DNA of 36,395 nt from Phycisphaerae bacterium (GTDB lineage Bacteria > Planctomycetota > Phycisphaerae > Sedimentisphaerales > Anaerobacaceae). The notes under the pieces are model-generated. The model worked only from the letters and a program-made list of their open reading frames with translations, was not told where the DNA came from and did not search any database. Shown here one piece after another: positions 25,026-33,241 of this stretch. Location: assembly GCA_016782865.1 (NCBI GenBank), contig JADHXR010000075.1, forward strand, positions 1 to 36,395, written 5' to 3'. The first letter of the stretch is position 1. The number at the start of each line of letters is the position of its first letter. A program made the position numbers and the translations under genes.

Positions 25026-25654
25026 TGAGATATAAGAAGAAAGAAAAATCCAAGAGCGAAGATTCGCAGAAGGCAAAGAAGTGCGAGTCGGAGGAATCTC
25101 GTGAGACGATAGAGATTCTGCGAAAAGAAAAGGACGAGCTTTTCGGACAGCTCCAGCGAGTCAGCGCCGATTATGCGAATTACCAGAAACGTGTGCCTAA
25201 GCAGATCGCCGATACGATCGGTTACGAGAAGGAAAGGGTCATAAAGACACTCCTGCCCGTTCTGGACAATTTCGAGCATGCGCTTCAAAATGCGCACTCG
25301 GCGGAGGACATCGACGTCCTCGTCAAAGGCATCCGCATTGTCTACGACCAGTTGCTCGATGTCTTGAAATCGCATAACGTCGAGCAGATAGAAGCTCAGG
25401 GTGAGAAGTTCGATCCGGCCTTGCACCAGGCTATGACGCAGAGGGCCGAGCCCGACGCCGAAGATAATACTGTGCTGGAAGAATTCCAGAAAGGATATAG
25501 ACTTAACGGTCGGGTAATCAGGCCAAGCAAGGTGATCGTCAATAAATTAGAAGCAGTAGAACCACAAAGCGGCCAGCAAGAGGGTGAATCATCTGAGCAG
25601 ACGACCGAGCAATGTCAGACAGCCGATGAGCGCGAGACGAACGACCAGGAGTAA
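25025..25654 (+). CDS. grpE: Nucleotide exchange factor GrpE
   Basis: A 209-aa GrpE. A highly charged N-terminal region (1-35) precedes the long helix EKDELFGQLQRVSADYANYQKR (about 38-60). The family core VIKTLLPVLDNFEHAL, VKGIRIVYDQLLDVL, FDPALHQAM and the C-terminal beta domain GYRLNGRVIRPSKVIV follow, then a polar tail. It releases ADP from DnaK. Its ATG overlaps the dnaJ stop (TAATG), so translation is coupled. The order dnaJ-grpE without dnaK between or before them differs from the common grpE-dnaK-dnaJ order. Confidence 0.95.
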   Translation: MRYKKKEKSKSEDSQKAKKCESEESRETIEILRKEKDELFGQLQRVSADYANYQKRVPKQIADTIGYEKERVIKTLLPVLDNFEHALQNAHSAEDIDVLVKGIRIVYDQLLDVLKSHNVEQIEAQGEKFDPALHQAMTQRAEPDAEDNTVLEEFQKGYRLNGRVIRPSKVIVNKLEAVEPQSGQQEGESSEQTTEQCQTADERETNDQE

Positions 25655-25659
25655 TTGCT

Positions 25660-25986
25660 ATGCCAACCTACGAGTATGTATGTGAAAAATGTGAGCATGA
25701 GTTCGAGCAGTTCCAGAGCATAACGGCCAAGGCGAGCAGGAAATGCCCCAAGTGCGGGAAAATGAAGCTGCAAAGGCTGATCGGCGCCGGTGCCGGAATA
25801 ATCTTCAAGGGCTCCGGATTCTATCAGACCGACTACCGAAGCGAGAGCTACAAACAAGCCGAAAAAAGCGCCAATAAGACCCCCGACCAGGACACCACGA
25901 AAAAGAAAGACGAAACAAAAGCGAAAGATTCAAAAACCAGCGAAGAACCCAAAACCGCCGCAAAAGACAAGAAAAAATCAGCGTGA
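25660..25986 (+). CDS. FmdB-family zinc ribbon protein with Lys-rich tail
   Basis: A 108-aa protein starting MPTYEYVCEKCEHEFEQFQS, with the FmdB/CxxC zinc ribbon C8-x2-C11 and C29-x2-C32 (CPKCGK). LQRLIGAGAGIIFKGSGFYQTDYR follows, the family's second half, and then a 45-residue Lys/Glu/Thr-rich disordered tail. Family function is unsettled; members were first noted beside formamidase genes and are common next to grpE/dnaJ in many bacteria. AGGAG precedes the ATG, and the gap after grpE is 5 bp, so it is the last gene of the chaperone operon. Confidence 0.9.
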   Translation: MPTYEYVCEKCEHEFEQFQSITAKASRKCPKCGKMKLQRLIGAGAGIIFKGSGFYQTDYRSESYKQAEKSANKTPDQDTTKKKDETKAKDSKTSEEPKTAAKDKKKSA

Positions 25987-26165
25987 AGTTGTCGCCGCTT
26001 GCCCGTCTTTGTCCTCGAAAGCAGTACTTCTGGTTGGTGCGGCCATAATAACAATTCGTCCTTACCAGCAGGCTTGCGACCGCCGGACCATGCATACTGC
26101 TTTCATCAGTGTCGCAACCTGTGTCGTAGCAGGCCACATCTCTTCCACAATTCAGTTGCTCCACA

Positions 26166-26193
26166 TTGACTTTGTCTGTCGCAAACGTAGAAT
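26166..26193 (+). promoter_or_regulatory. Sigma70-type promoter of the kinase-regulator pair
   Basis: TTGACT (26166-26171), a 16-bp spacer and TAGAAT (26188-26193). The predicted start of transcription falls near the small palindrome at 26198-26210, about 35 bp before the kinase ATG. Confidence 0.5.
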
Positions 26194-26197
26194 ATCC

Positions 26198-26210
26198 TAT
26201 ACTTCGTATA
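26198..26210 (+). promoter_or_regulatory. Palindrome at the predicted transcription start
   Basis: TATAC-TTC-GTATA, perfect 5-bp arms with a 3-nt centre, directly downstream of the -10. The position suits a repressor operator, but the factor is unknown. Confidence 0.3.
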
Positions 26211-26237
26211 ACTGAGCTTATTTCTCGGATATTTGCG

Positions 26238-27494
26238 ATGAATACTAATATGTGGCAGAGAATTCTCCATCTCTTTCGTAGACCGGCAGAGGGCAGTAAC
26301 TTATTAGTCGACTTCGAAAATAGTCTGATGCTTATAGTTGATCCTGAGCAGCTTACTAATAATCTGCTTGGCAAATTAAGGGAACTGATGGATGTGGAAA
26401 AATGCTTTGTCTATCTCGCGGATCGCAGCGAATCATCTCGGACTTTCTCGCTGGCGGACAAAGCTGGTCAAGGCGAATCCCGGTTGCCGAGTCTGGCTGC
26501 AAATGGCATAATAGCACAGTGGTTTCGTACCAATCGTCAGATTCTCTTCATTGGGGAAAACAAAGAGGTCACAGACTACCTGCGCGCTGAACTCCAACCA
26601 TTCCTGGATTTGTCCGTGGATCTCGCATTTCCCCTCATTTCAATGGACAGATTAATTGGCATAGTGTTTCTGCATCTAAGTCAGAAATCATTGAACAGTG
26701 TTCAGACTGCAAACCTACAGGTTCTCAGCGGACAGGCAAGCTTGGCTTTTGAGAATGCCCTTCTGTTCAAGGAGCGCTTACGCCAAAATGAACGAATGTT
26801 CAGGGCCGAACAATTGGCGACCATGGGACAATTTGCCGCAGGAATCGCGCACGAGCTTCGTAATCCGCTGACGGCGATTCGCAGTACGGTACAGTACCTT
26901 GGTGACGAGTTTGATCAAGGCACGAACCAAAGAAAGCTGGCCGACGACATTCTGGGGGAGGTTGACAGACTCAACAAAATCGCAGGTAACCTGCTGTCAC
27001 TTGCCCAGCCGGCCGAAAGCAATCCCGAGCAAATAGACATTCGTCAGGAAACGGAACGCTGCGTGGATCTCATCAAAGCCAAAGCCAAGAGTCAGAATGT
27101 CAAGGTGGAAACCGATTTCGGGGACACTCTGCCGACGCTGACGTTCGACCCGGCGGAGCTTCGCCAAGTACTGTTGAATGTCATGATGAATGGGCTCCAG
27201 GCCATGCCCGAAGGCGGAACGCTCTTGATCGGAGCCAGTTGCTTGCCTGAAGATAGCCGCGACTCCGCCTCAGTCGCCGATAGGATACTGATTCACATTG
27301 AGGATGAGGGACCGGGAGTACGTTCCGACGTGAGGCAGAAGGTGTTTGAACCTTTCTTTACGAGCAAAGCTGGCGGCACAGGGCTTGGGTTGGCAATCTG
27401 CAACAGTATTGTCAGACGATATAATGGGGAGATCTGGATGGAGCAGGCAGAGTCTGGTGGTGTAGCGGTCAAGATTTCCTTGCCCATACGATGA
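26238..27494 (+). CDS. Soluble GAF-domain histidine kinase (NtrB/PrsK-like)
   Basis: A 418-aa cytoplasmic sensor kinase (numbered from ATG 26238). A GAF-type sensor covers about 25-175 (VEKCFVYLADRSE, LSVDLAFPLISMDRLIGIVFL). HisKA has QFAAGIAHELRNPLTAIR with H205. The HATPase has N box VMMNGLQAM (N318), G1 DEGPGV (356-361), G2 GGTGLGLAIC (378-387) and the end GGVAVKISLPI. All catalytic boxes are intact. The NtrB-like HELRNP box fits kinases that drive sigma54 activators. The activator gene follows after 25 bp. Start choice: the frame extends 24 codons upstream to a TTG, but that would lie in the promoter; the ATG at 26238 has only a weak GGA. Confidence 0.88.
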   Translation: MNTNMWQRILHLFRRPAEGSNLLVDFENSLMLIVDPEQLTNNLLGKLRELMDVEKCFVYLADRSESSRTFSLADKAGQGESRLPSLAANGIIAQWFRTNRQILFIGENKEVTDYLRAELQPFLDLSVDLAFPLISMDRLIGIVFLHLSQKSLNSVQTANLQVLSGQASLAFENALLFKERLRQNERMFRAEQLATMGQFAAGIAHELRNPLTAIRSTVQYLGDEFDQGTNQRKLADDILGEVDRLNKIAGNLLSLAQPAESNPEQIDIRQETERCVDLIKAKAKSQNVKVETDFGDTLPTLTFDPAELRQVLLNVMMNGLQAMPEGGTLLIGASCLPEDSRDSASVADRILIHIEDEGPGVRSDVRQKVFEPFFTSKAGGTGLGLAICNSIVRRYNGEIWMEQAESGGVAVKISLPIR

Positions 27495-27519
27495 GCACAG
27501 TAATCGGGAGTCCAGCCAC

Positions 27520-28902
27520 ATGAGAGAACCTAGAGTGCTGATAATTGACGATGAAGCCGGCATACGTTCCATCTTGTCGACACTGCTGCAGCGAAATGGT
27601 TACGAAGTCCGGGCAGCTGAATCTGGTGAATCGGGGCTGGGACTATATGCTCAGTTTATGCCTGCCGTCATCCTGCTGGATCTCAAGATGCCGGGGATTG
27701 ATGGCATGGAAGTTATGGAGGGACTCAAAAGGCAGTTTGACGCGGACTGCAAGACGATAATAATGACCGCACACGGGGAGGTTCGTTCTGCCGTAGAGGC
27801 TATGAAAAAGGGAGCTTTTGACTACATCCAGAAACCCTTTGACAATGATGAGCTTCTGGCCTTGGTCTCGCGGGCCGTGGAAATGGTGGCCCTCAAGAGG
27901 AGGGTTAAACAGTTGGAGGACCAGCTTGAAGAAACTTACAGATTTGAGAATATTGTCGGTATTTCAGACAAGATGAAATCCACGTTTGCGCTCATGCAGA
28001 AATTTGCCCACACGGATGGGACAGTGTTGATCTGTGGCGAAAGCGGCACGGGGAAAGAGTTGACAGTGCGGGCCATTCATCAGGCGAGCAAACGCAAATC
28101 AGGACCGTTCGTGGTGGTGAATTGCGGTGCCATCCCTCCAAGTCTCATCGAGAGCGAGTTCTTCGGGCACGAGGCGGGTTCGTTCACTGATGCTAAAGAG
28201 CTTAGGATAGGCAAGTTTGAGTCTGCCAGCGGGGGAACCTTGTTTCTTGACGAAATCAGTGAACTGCCTCTTGAGGCACAGGTTAAGCTCCTGAGGGTGA
28301 TCGAGGAAGGAACGTTTTCACGCGTGGGAGGTAATGAACCCATTTCCGTTGATGTTCGCGTGATGGCCGCTACAAATCGTGACTTGGCGACAATGGTCAA
28401 GGAAGGAAAATTCAGGGAAGATCTTTATTGGCGATTGAATGTTCTGAGCCTCAATATCTGCCCCCTTCGTGATCGCAAGGAAGATATTCCCTTGCTCGTT
28501 GAGCACTTTCTCGATGGTTACGCTACGCCGTTGGGAATTGAACAGCCCAATCTCTCCGAGAAAGCACTTGAGCTACTTATGGCCTATGAGTGGCCGGGCA
28601 ACGTACGCGAACTACAAAACTGTGTCTATAGCGCGATGACAGTTACAGCCGGTTCAACGGTCGAGCCATCTGACCTACCAAGGCGAGTCTACTCTGATTC
28701 GAGACCGTCCGAGATAGCCGGCTCTGTTTCAGGGCGAATATCGCTTGCCGAAACTGCTGCTCAGGCCACAGCGAGAGCTGAGCAGGAAGCTATCAGGAAA
28801 GCCCTCTCGGAGACTGCGGGCAATCGTGAAAAGGCTGCCGAAATGCTTGGCATAGGTAGAAAGACCCTCTATCGCAAGCTCAGACAGTACGGAATTGAGT
28901 AG
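27520..28902 (+). CDS. Sigma54-dependent response regulator, NtrC family, with variant GAFTGA loop
   Basis: A 460-aa activator. Receiver at 1-120 (LIIDDEAG, phosphoacceptor D54 in VILLDLKMPGIDG, T83, K105). AAA+ domain at 143-375 with Walker A GESGTGKE (173-180), Walker B TLFLDEIS, ATNRDLATMVKEGKFREDLYWRLNV (sensor and Arg finger) and WPGNVREL (358-365). Fis-type helix-turn-helix at about 420-457 (GNREKAAEMLGIGRKTLYRK). The sigma54-contact loop reads GSFTDA (220-225) where GAFTGA is standard. It activates -24/-12 promoters from enhancer sites; tandem palindromes and such a promoter lie 20-170 bp downstream. GGGAG lies nine bases before the ATG. The HTH and overall form resemble PrsR/AtoC-type regulators. 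Confidence 0.95.
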   Translation: MREPRVLIIDDEAGIRSILSTLLQRNGYEVRAAESGESGLGLYAQFMPAVILLDLKMPGIDGMEVMEGLKRQFDADCKTIIMTAHGEVRSAVEAMKKGAFDYIQKPFDNDELLALVSRAVEMVALKRRVKQLEDQLEETYRFENIVGISDKMKSTFALMQKFAHTDGTVLICGESGTGKELTVRAIHQASKRKSGPFVVVNCGAIPPSLIESEFFGHEAGSFTDAKELRIGKFESASGGTLFLDEISELPLEAQVKLLRVIEEGTFSRVGGNEPISVDVRVMAATNRDLATMVKEGKFREDLYWRLNVLSLNICPLRDRKEDIPLLVEHFLDGYATPLGIEQPNLSEKALELLMAYEWPGNVRELQNCVYSAMTVTAGSTVEPSDLPRRVYSDSRPSEIAGSVSGRISLAETAAQATARAEQEAIRKALSETAGNREKAAEMLGIGRKTLYRKLRQYGIE

Positions 28903-28921
28903 CTGCCTTGCTCGGTGAAAG

Positions 28922-28959
28922 TGTGTCATGCGTGACCCAAGTGTGTCAGCCGTGACACA
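28922..28959 (+). promoter_or_regulatory. Two tandem palindromic enhancer-like sites for the NtrC-type activator
   Basis: Site 1 TGTGTCA-TGCG-TGACCCA (28922-28939, one mismatch) and site 2 TGTGTCA-GCCG-TGACACA (28942-28959, perfect) share the form TGTGTCA-N4-TGACACA. Their centres are 20 bp apart, about two helical turns, and they lie about 100-140 bp upstream of the -24/-12 promoter. This is the usual layout of an upstream activating sequence for dimers of an NtrC-family protein. Confidence 0.75.
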
Positions 28960-29057
28960 TTGGCTACCATGAAGGCATCATCCCGCAAACATGCTCTCCA
29001 ACGCCTATCTTCTTCCTAGAAAAACACTTACGTAGATTCTCAATCTGCTTTCGTTTC

Positions 29058-29074
29058 CTGGCATGACTCTTGCT
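29058..29074 (+). promoter_or_regulatory. Sigma54 (-24/-12) promoter of the exporter operon
   Basis: CTGGCATGACTCTTGCT matches the consensus YTGGCACGRNNNTTGCW at all defined positions but one (T for C in GGCAC). The GG and GC elements have the correct spacing. Transcription would start near 29086, giving an 80-nt leader to the TolC-like gene. Confidence 0.85.
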
Positions 29075-29165
29075 AAAGCACAAGCTAGATAACCGTGAAA
29101 GGAAATCCGAAACGAATTCGAATCCCGGCGTGCCGGGAAAATGCGAAGTTCAAAGAGAGAGTGCC

Positions 29166-30728
29166 ATGGCGATGAGGCAAATCTGCAGAGCTGTGTTTGT
29201 GACAAGCATCGTATTGAGTTCCCCACAGTTGAGGTCGGGTGCTGCCCCTGCGGCCGAGAAGCTTGATCCCTCGCTCACAAAGATTGAGCAGCGTCTCGAA
29301 GAGGAAAGCAAAATCCGTCCCTCCGAACCCAATTCGCTTACATATCTCAGGGCAACCGGTGAACGGCCGGCGCGAACGGTCTCGCCGAGAGAAATGGAGG
29401 CCGAACGGCTGCTGACTCTGGATGAGTGTCTACAATTGGCCTTCACCAACAGCAACGAAATCGCAAAGGCACGTGAGACAATACTCGAGGTGGGGGGCGG
29501 CAAGTATATCACGAATTCACGATTCTTACCTTCAATCGAGCTTATCAGCCAGTACGAGCATTTTAGAAACTTCGACTCCCTCAATACCACTGATGATGCC
29601 TATAGCATAGGTGCAAAGATTACCCAGCGGATTCTGGAATTTGGCAAGGACAATCCCATCGATGTTGGTTTTCGTGAGGAGCAACGTCATGCGCTATTCA
29701 ATTATGAGAATACGGTTGCTGGTGTATTCTCGGACGTACGCAAAGCATTCTTCATCATAAGGCTTAAGGAGCAACAGGTTCGTACTCGACAAGAGCTGCT
29801 TAAGCAATTCGAGAAGCAGCACGAAATAAAAAAGCTGAGGATGGAGAAGCACAACCTGAGCACCAAAATGCAGGTTCTGACGGCCTCCCTCAACGTGCTT
29901 GAGGAAAGGTCGGCCATCAATACATTGGAGCGTGAGAAATTCGACAGTAAAGTGGACTTATTGCGGCTCATCGGTTTACCCGTTGGGGCCGACAAGGTGG
30001 AGTTTGAAGGTCAAATGGACCGCTTTGGTCTTGACGAATTCGATATGGACGGAATGATTCGTCTTGCACTCGCCCAGAGCACTTCAGTGGCATTGGCGGA
30101 AGCCGAAGTCGCCGAACAGCAGAGAGTGGTGCACCAGCTACGATACGAATACACTCCGGACCTGCGTCTGAACGGAGGCTATCAGGATGAAAACGGCAAG
30201 GTTGGTGCGGAGCTTCTCAATGAACAAGATACCTGGGGCCTGGATGTTTTCGGCCAGCCGAAAGTGCCCGGTTTGAAAGAAGAGCGAACACGGAGCTTGG
30301 GTATATATCGCGATGAAGTAGATGTGCGAGGGCCTGACCCCGGCTGGTTTGCGGGCCTGCAGTTGCGGATTCCGATTACTGAAGGCGGACAGCGCACAGG
30401 AAAACAGATCAAGGCCAAAGCCGTGCTCAGACGCCTCATTGCTGCCCTCGAAGATGAAAAGGATCTCATCGAACGTGATGTGCGTAAACGATACAAGGAG
30501 TTGACAGAGCAGAGATTCCAAAGGGATCTTCAGCAGACGAGAGTCGACATCGAGAGCCAGCGGCTAGCGATACAAACCCAACAGAGAGACATTGGAGCAA
30601 TCGATGACGACGCCCTGGAGCGGTTCCGCAGAGATTTCTTCCTGCATCAAAACGGCCTCCTCATTGAACAGGAAGAACTCATCCGATTCCAGGAAGATCT
30701 GCGTTTGGCTATACGCTTCTTCAAGTAG
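29166..30728 (+). CDS. TolC-family outer membrane efflux protein
   Basis: A 520-aa protein with a short signal peptide (residues 3-25, ending RSGAAPAA). A linker is followed by the OEP repeat start LLTLDECLQLAFTNSNEIAKARETILE near 80-106. Long helical stretches rich in Glu/Lys/Gln alternate with beta segments (FLPSIELISQYEHF; YTPDLRLNGGYQDE). The second repeat carries LRIPITEGGQRTGKQIKAKAVLRRLIAALE. Trimeric TolC-type channels form the outer membrane exit duct of tripartite exporters. It is first in the sigma54-driven operon. Start choice: ATG 29166 gives the signal peptide; the frame extends upstream to a TTG inside the -12 element, which is impossible as a start for this transcript. The ribosome site is weak (AGAGAG). 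Confidence 0.88.
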   Translation: MAMRQICRAVFVTSIVLSSPQLRSGAAPAAEKLDPSLTKIEQRLEEESKIRPSEPNSLTYLRATGERPARTVSPREMEAERLLTLDECLQLAFTNSNEIAKARETILEVGGGKYITNSRFLPSIELISQYEHFRNFDSLNTTDDAYSIGAKITQRILEFGKDNPIDVGFREEQRHALFNYENTVAGVFSDVRKAFFIIRLKEQQVRTRQELLKQFEKQHEIKKLRMEKHNLSTKMQVLTASLNVLEERSAINTLEREKFDSKVDLLRLIGLPVGADKVEFEGQMDRFGLDEFDMDGMIRLALAQSTSVALAEAEVAEQQRVVHQLRYEYTPDLRLNGGYQDENGKVGAELLNEQDTWGLDVFGQPKVPGLKEERTRSLGIYRDEVDVRGPDPGWFAGLQLRIPITEGGQRTGKQIKAKAVLRRLIAALEDEKDLIERDVRKRYKELTEQRFQRDLQQTRVDIESQRLAIQTQQRDIGAIDDDALERFRRDFFLHQNGLLIEQEELIRFQEDLRLAIRFFK

Positions 30729-30741
30729 GGGTACATTCAAA

Positions 30742-32349
30742 ATGGACAGAATCAGAACAATCAGGAACGTTTCATTCACCGTATGTGCCCTGCTTCTGGC
30801 CGGTGTCATATATGCACAGCAGGAAGAACAAGGAGCACCCACAATCCATCCTGGCCGGAAAGACAAGACACGTAGCGAACTCTTGAACGAACTCACTCTC
30901 AGAGATGCCGTGGTCGTCCTCGAGACGGCCAGAGAAGCTCACGATCGCTTCAAGAGTGAGTACCTGGATGCGGAAAGGCTTATTAAGCAAAACATCATTG
31001 CCCAGAAGGATCTCGACGATGCCTGGTCGGAGTACAATCAAGCCCAACAGGCATTGAAGCAGGCTGAGATCCTACTCGAACGGACGAAGCTGGGCTTTCT
31101 CGACAATGCCACGCATATTACCATTATGGAAGCCAAGAAGTATAACGATCCCAACGGTCGACGAATGCTCGACCTGGTTCTAAAGAATACATCAAACTTG
31201 GCGCTGGCCGAATCGGCATTAGGTTTGACTGCGAGTAAATCGCAATTACAATCGGAATGGCAAAGTCCCGAGCAGATACAGGCCTTGCTTAATATCGAGA
31301 ATATTATTGTATCGATAGTCGGTAATTCCTCAAGCATTGGCAAGCCCTATGAAAGAATCATACCTGTATTACCTTATGGCAATGAAGAAAGACTTCAGTT
31401 CGTACTGCTCACCGACGTTGAGGAAGCGGGAATAAAATTGAAATATCTGACCGAGGAGAGATTAGAGAGCATCTTCCTCGAGAAGGAGTCGCTTCAGAAA
31501 ATCCCCAGGATCGTCGCCTCACAGTTCGCGCTGGAGGGCTCGCTCGGTAGCGGCGTAGGCTACGCGCTGGATCTGGAGATGCTGGTGACATCCGTGCGCA
31601 ATTTCTCGGTGGCGGTTACCAACGTGCCGCCCCAGATTCCCTGCACTTTCGTCGAAGGCGGATCGAGAATCACCAGCGTGCATTTCTCCGAAGACGTGAG
31701 CAAACACAACGTGATGCTAAGTGCCGCCATCCCGGAGAAGCTCGACGCCGGCATGATCGATAAGCGGATCGATTTCCAGGCCTGGATTACCACCACGGCG
31801 CAGCTTGACCAGATCAACAAGCTCAGACGGAAGTACGAGCCCGAGCTCATCCCCGTGCAGGACCTCGATGCGATAGAGGCGGCCCGCGTGGACCTGACGT
31901 TGATCCCCAGAGGCACAGGACGGCTGGAGATTCTTGTCAACAACGTCTATGTGGAGATCAAGCCTGATCAGGAGGTGGTGGATTTCAGGGCCGACCTCCG
32001 GAACGACGGCACGGTGACGCTGTTCAACGTCACCCCGGAGATAACGTCGCAACCCCTGGATTGGACGGCTCATGTCGATCCGAACCTCATAGAGAAGCTG
32101 GAGCCCGATGAGAAGAGGCGGGTGACGATCCATCTGACGCCCCCTGCCCAGGAGGGGGTGGGCGAATACCAAGCCGAACTCGAGGCTCGCGGCCAATCGG
32201 GTGATCAGGTCATCGAGGCGGCCTACAAACGACTCACCGTGAAGATCAACGCCAAGACCAACATGATGGCCACCCTGGGTCTGGCGGCCGGTCTGTTCGT
32301 ACTGATAACCGGCATTGTATTCATGGGTGTAAGACTGAGCAGAAGATAA
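30742..32349 (+). CDS. Membrane-anchored periplasmic protein with coiled coil and NEW3 domain
   Basis: A 535-aa protein. A signal peptide covers 9-27 (ending VIYA). A helical hairpin at about 50-115 (AREAHDRFKSEYLDAERLIK, LDDAWSEYNQAQQALKQAEI) resembles the alpha-hairpin of HlyD/MacA-type adaptors. A less clear beta region covers about 180-400. An NEW3-type domain at about 410-500 has VVDFRADLRNDGTVTLFNV and VTIHLTPPAQEGVGEYQAEL. One membrane segment at 509-530 is followed by a short basic tail. NEW3 domains occur in COG1470-type membrane proteins associated with ABC exporters. It is placed directly after the TolC-like gene (13-bp gap), so an adaptor bridging inner membrane transporter and outer membrane channel is the best inference. 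The ATG at 30742 is preceded by AGGGG; a longer upstream frame is not supported. Confidence 0.75.
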   Translation: MDRIRTIRNVSFTVCALLLAGVIYAQQEEQGAPTIHPGRKDKTRSELLNELTLRDAVVVLETAREAHDRFKSEYLDAERLIKQNIIAQKDLDDAWSEYNQAQQALKQAEILLERTKLGFLDNATHITIMEAKKYNDPNGRRMLDLVLKNTSNLALAESALGLTASKSQLQSEWQSPEQIQALLNIENIIVSIVGNSSSIGKPYERIIPVLPYGNEERLQFVLLTDVEEAGIKLKYLTEERLESIFLEKESLQKIPRIVASQFALEGSLGSGVGYALDLEMLVTSVRNFSVAVTNVPPQIPCTFVEGGSRITSVHFSEDVSKHNVMLSAAIPEKLDAGMIDKRIDFQAWITTTAQLDQINKLRRKYEPELIPVQDLDAIEAARVDLTLIPRGTGRLEILVNNVYVEIKPDQEVVDFRADLRNDGTVTLFNVTPEITSQPLDWTAHVDPNLIEKLEPDEKRRVTIHLTPPAQEGVGEYQAELEARGQSGDQVIEAAYKRLTVKINAKTNMMATLGLAAGLFVLITGIVFMGVRLSRR

Positions 32350-32365
32350 ACAAATAGACAGTAGA

Positions 32366-32420
32366 AAATGCTCTGAAGATTCTTAAAAGGGTGAAGCTGC
32401 CACAAAATGGTAGAGCATTT
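32366..32420 (+). other. Inverted repeat in the leader of the small repeat protein
   Basis: AAATGCTCT (32366-32374) and AGAGCATTT (32412-32420) pair perfectly over 9 bp. Within the loop CTGCCA and TGGTAG can form a second 6-bp stem with one wobble. No T-run follows. It lies between the stop at 32349 and the next start at 32476 and could be a processing or attenuation structure inside the exporter operon. Confidence 0.4.
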
Positions 32421-32475
32421 GAGTAGTTTAGATTGTAAATATTGTCTTATTATTAGATTCTGAAAGGGCGGTGTT

Positions 32476-33075
32476 ATGAAGAAGTGGATTGCTATAGCTG
32501 TCATATTGATATGCTGTGTTGTGTATGCAATTGTTAAACTTAGCATGTCAGAATACCAAACCATGTCACAAGACCCAAATACGACCACTCAGGCAAGACA
32601 GACGCCAAGTGCAAGACAAACCGATGCTGGCAGCACGGATAAGGCAACACCCGAAAGAGATTCGGGTTCCCCTGATACTGCTGTTCAGACGGATGAGGCG
32701 ACACTGGAAGAAGACTCCGGTACCCCTGCGACTGCTGCTCAGGTCGAAGCCATCACCAAAGTGTTCAGCGAGTTTCTAAGTGCCATCGAGAGCGAGGATT
32801 ATGAGCAGGCATGGAAGCTTGTGTCGGAATCCTTCAAAAGCAAGGTGAGCTTTGAGAAATTCAAGGAACCTTTTTCTAACAAGGTGAACTTTGAGCAATT
32901 CAAGGAAGTTTTTTCTAAAGTGATGGCTGTACTGGCGGAAACCACTATGGAGTCTACCACTAACATCGACGGTCGTGTGAGAGTACGTATTACGGACCCA
33001 TCCGGTGACGGGCATGTGCCCTTCGTTCACTTCGTTCAAGAAGATGGGCAGTGGAAGCTGATGCTAAATATGTAG
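32476..33075 (+). CDS. Membrane-anchored small protein with tandem repeats and NTF2-like C-terminal domain
   Basis: A 199-aa protein. The N-terminal anchor or signal is at 4-23 (WIAIAVILICCVVYAIV). A polar, Thr/Gln/Asp-rich linker of about 30-92 contains two copies of an 18-residue unit (TDKATPERDSGSPDTAVQ at 54-71 and TDEATLEEDSGTPATAAQ at 72-89). A C-terminal domain begins VFSEFLSAIESEDYEQAWKL, the usual start of NTF2-like/DUF4878-type domains, and ends HFVQEDGQWKLML. A second duplication lies inside that domain: KVSFEKFKEPFSN and KVNFEQFKEVFSK (39-bp units at 32842-32880 and 32881-32919). It lies between the adaptor-like gene and the permeases, so it is probably an accessory periplasmic part of the exporter. 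No specific function can be given. The ribosome site is poor. Confidence 0.65.
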   Translation: MKKWIAIAVILICCVVYAIVKLSMSEYQTMSQDPNTTTQARQTPSARQTDAGSTDKATPERDSGSPDTAVQTDEATLEEDSGTPATAAQVEAITKVFSEFLSAIESEDYEQAWKLVSESFKSKVSFEKFKEPFSNKVNFEQFKEVFSKVMAVLAETTMESTTNIDGRVRVRITDPSGDGHVPFVHFVQEDGQWKLMLNM

Positions 33076-33178
33076 CGCCGACACCTGGAAAGAATGATTC
33101 TCATAATGTAAGAGCTTGTCGTCAGAGCGTCCTAGTACTTATTATGTCAAGGATTCGACTGCGTAAGAGGAATCCGAT

Positions 33179-33232
33179 ATGATTTGGAGAATCGCGAAGG
33201 AAGAGCTTCTGCTGAATTCAACTGAACTGTGA
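33179..33232 (+). CDS. Possible 17-aa leader peptide or permease stub
   Basis: An ATG at 33179 with AGAGGA eight bases upstream opens MIWRIAKEELLLNSTEL and then stops, 10 bp before the first permease. The sequence resembles the N-terminal cytoplasmic helix of ABC-2 permeases of this type (compare ISAREFLNNLLNLRF in the second permease). It may be the severed original start of the permease, or a coupling peptide. Confidence 0.35.
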   Translation: MIWRIAKEELLLNSTEL

Positions 33233-33241
33233 GGTGAAAGA

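Noticed and set aside
26198..26213. Resemblance to a loxP arm (ATACTTCGTATA)
   Set aside because: Only one short palindrome is present, with no second arm or spacer arrangement; it sits at a promoter and is better seen as a possible operator.
28922..28959. CRISPR-like direct repeats
   Set aside because: There are only two copies, palindromic and 20 bp apart, upstream of a sigma54 promoter; this is the layout of activator sites.
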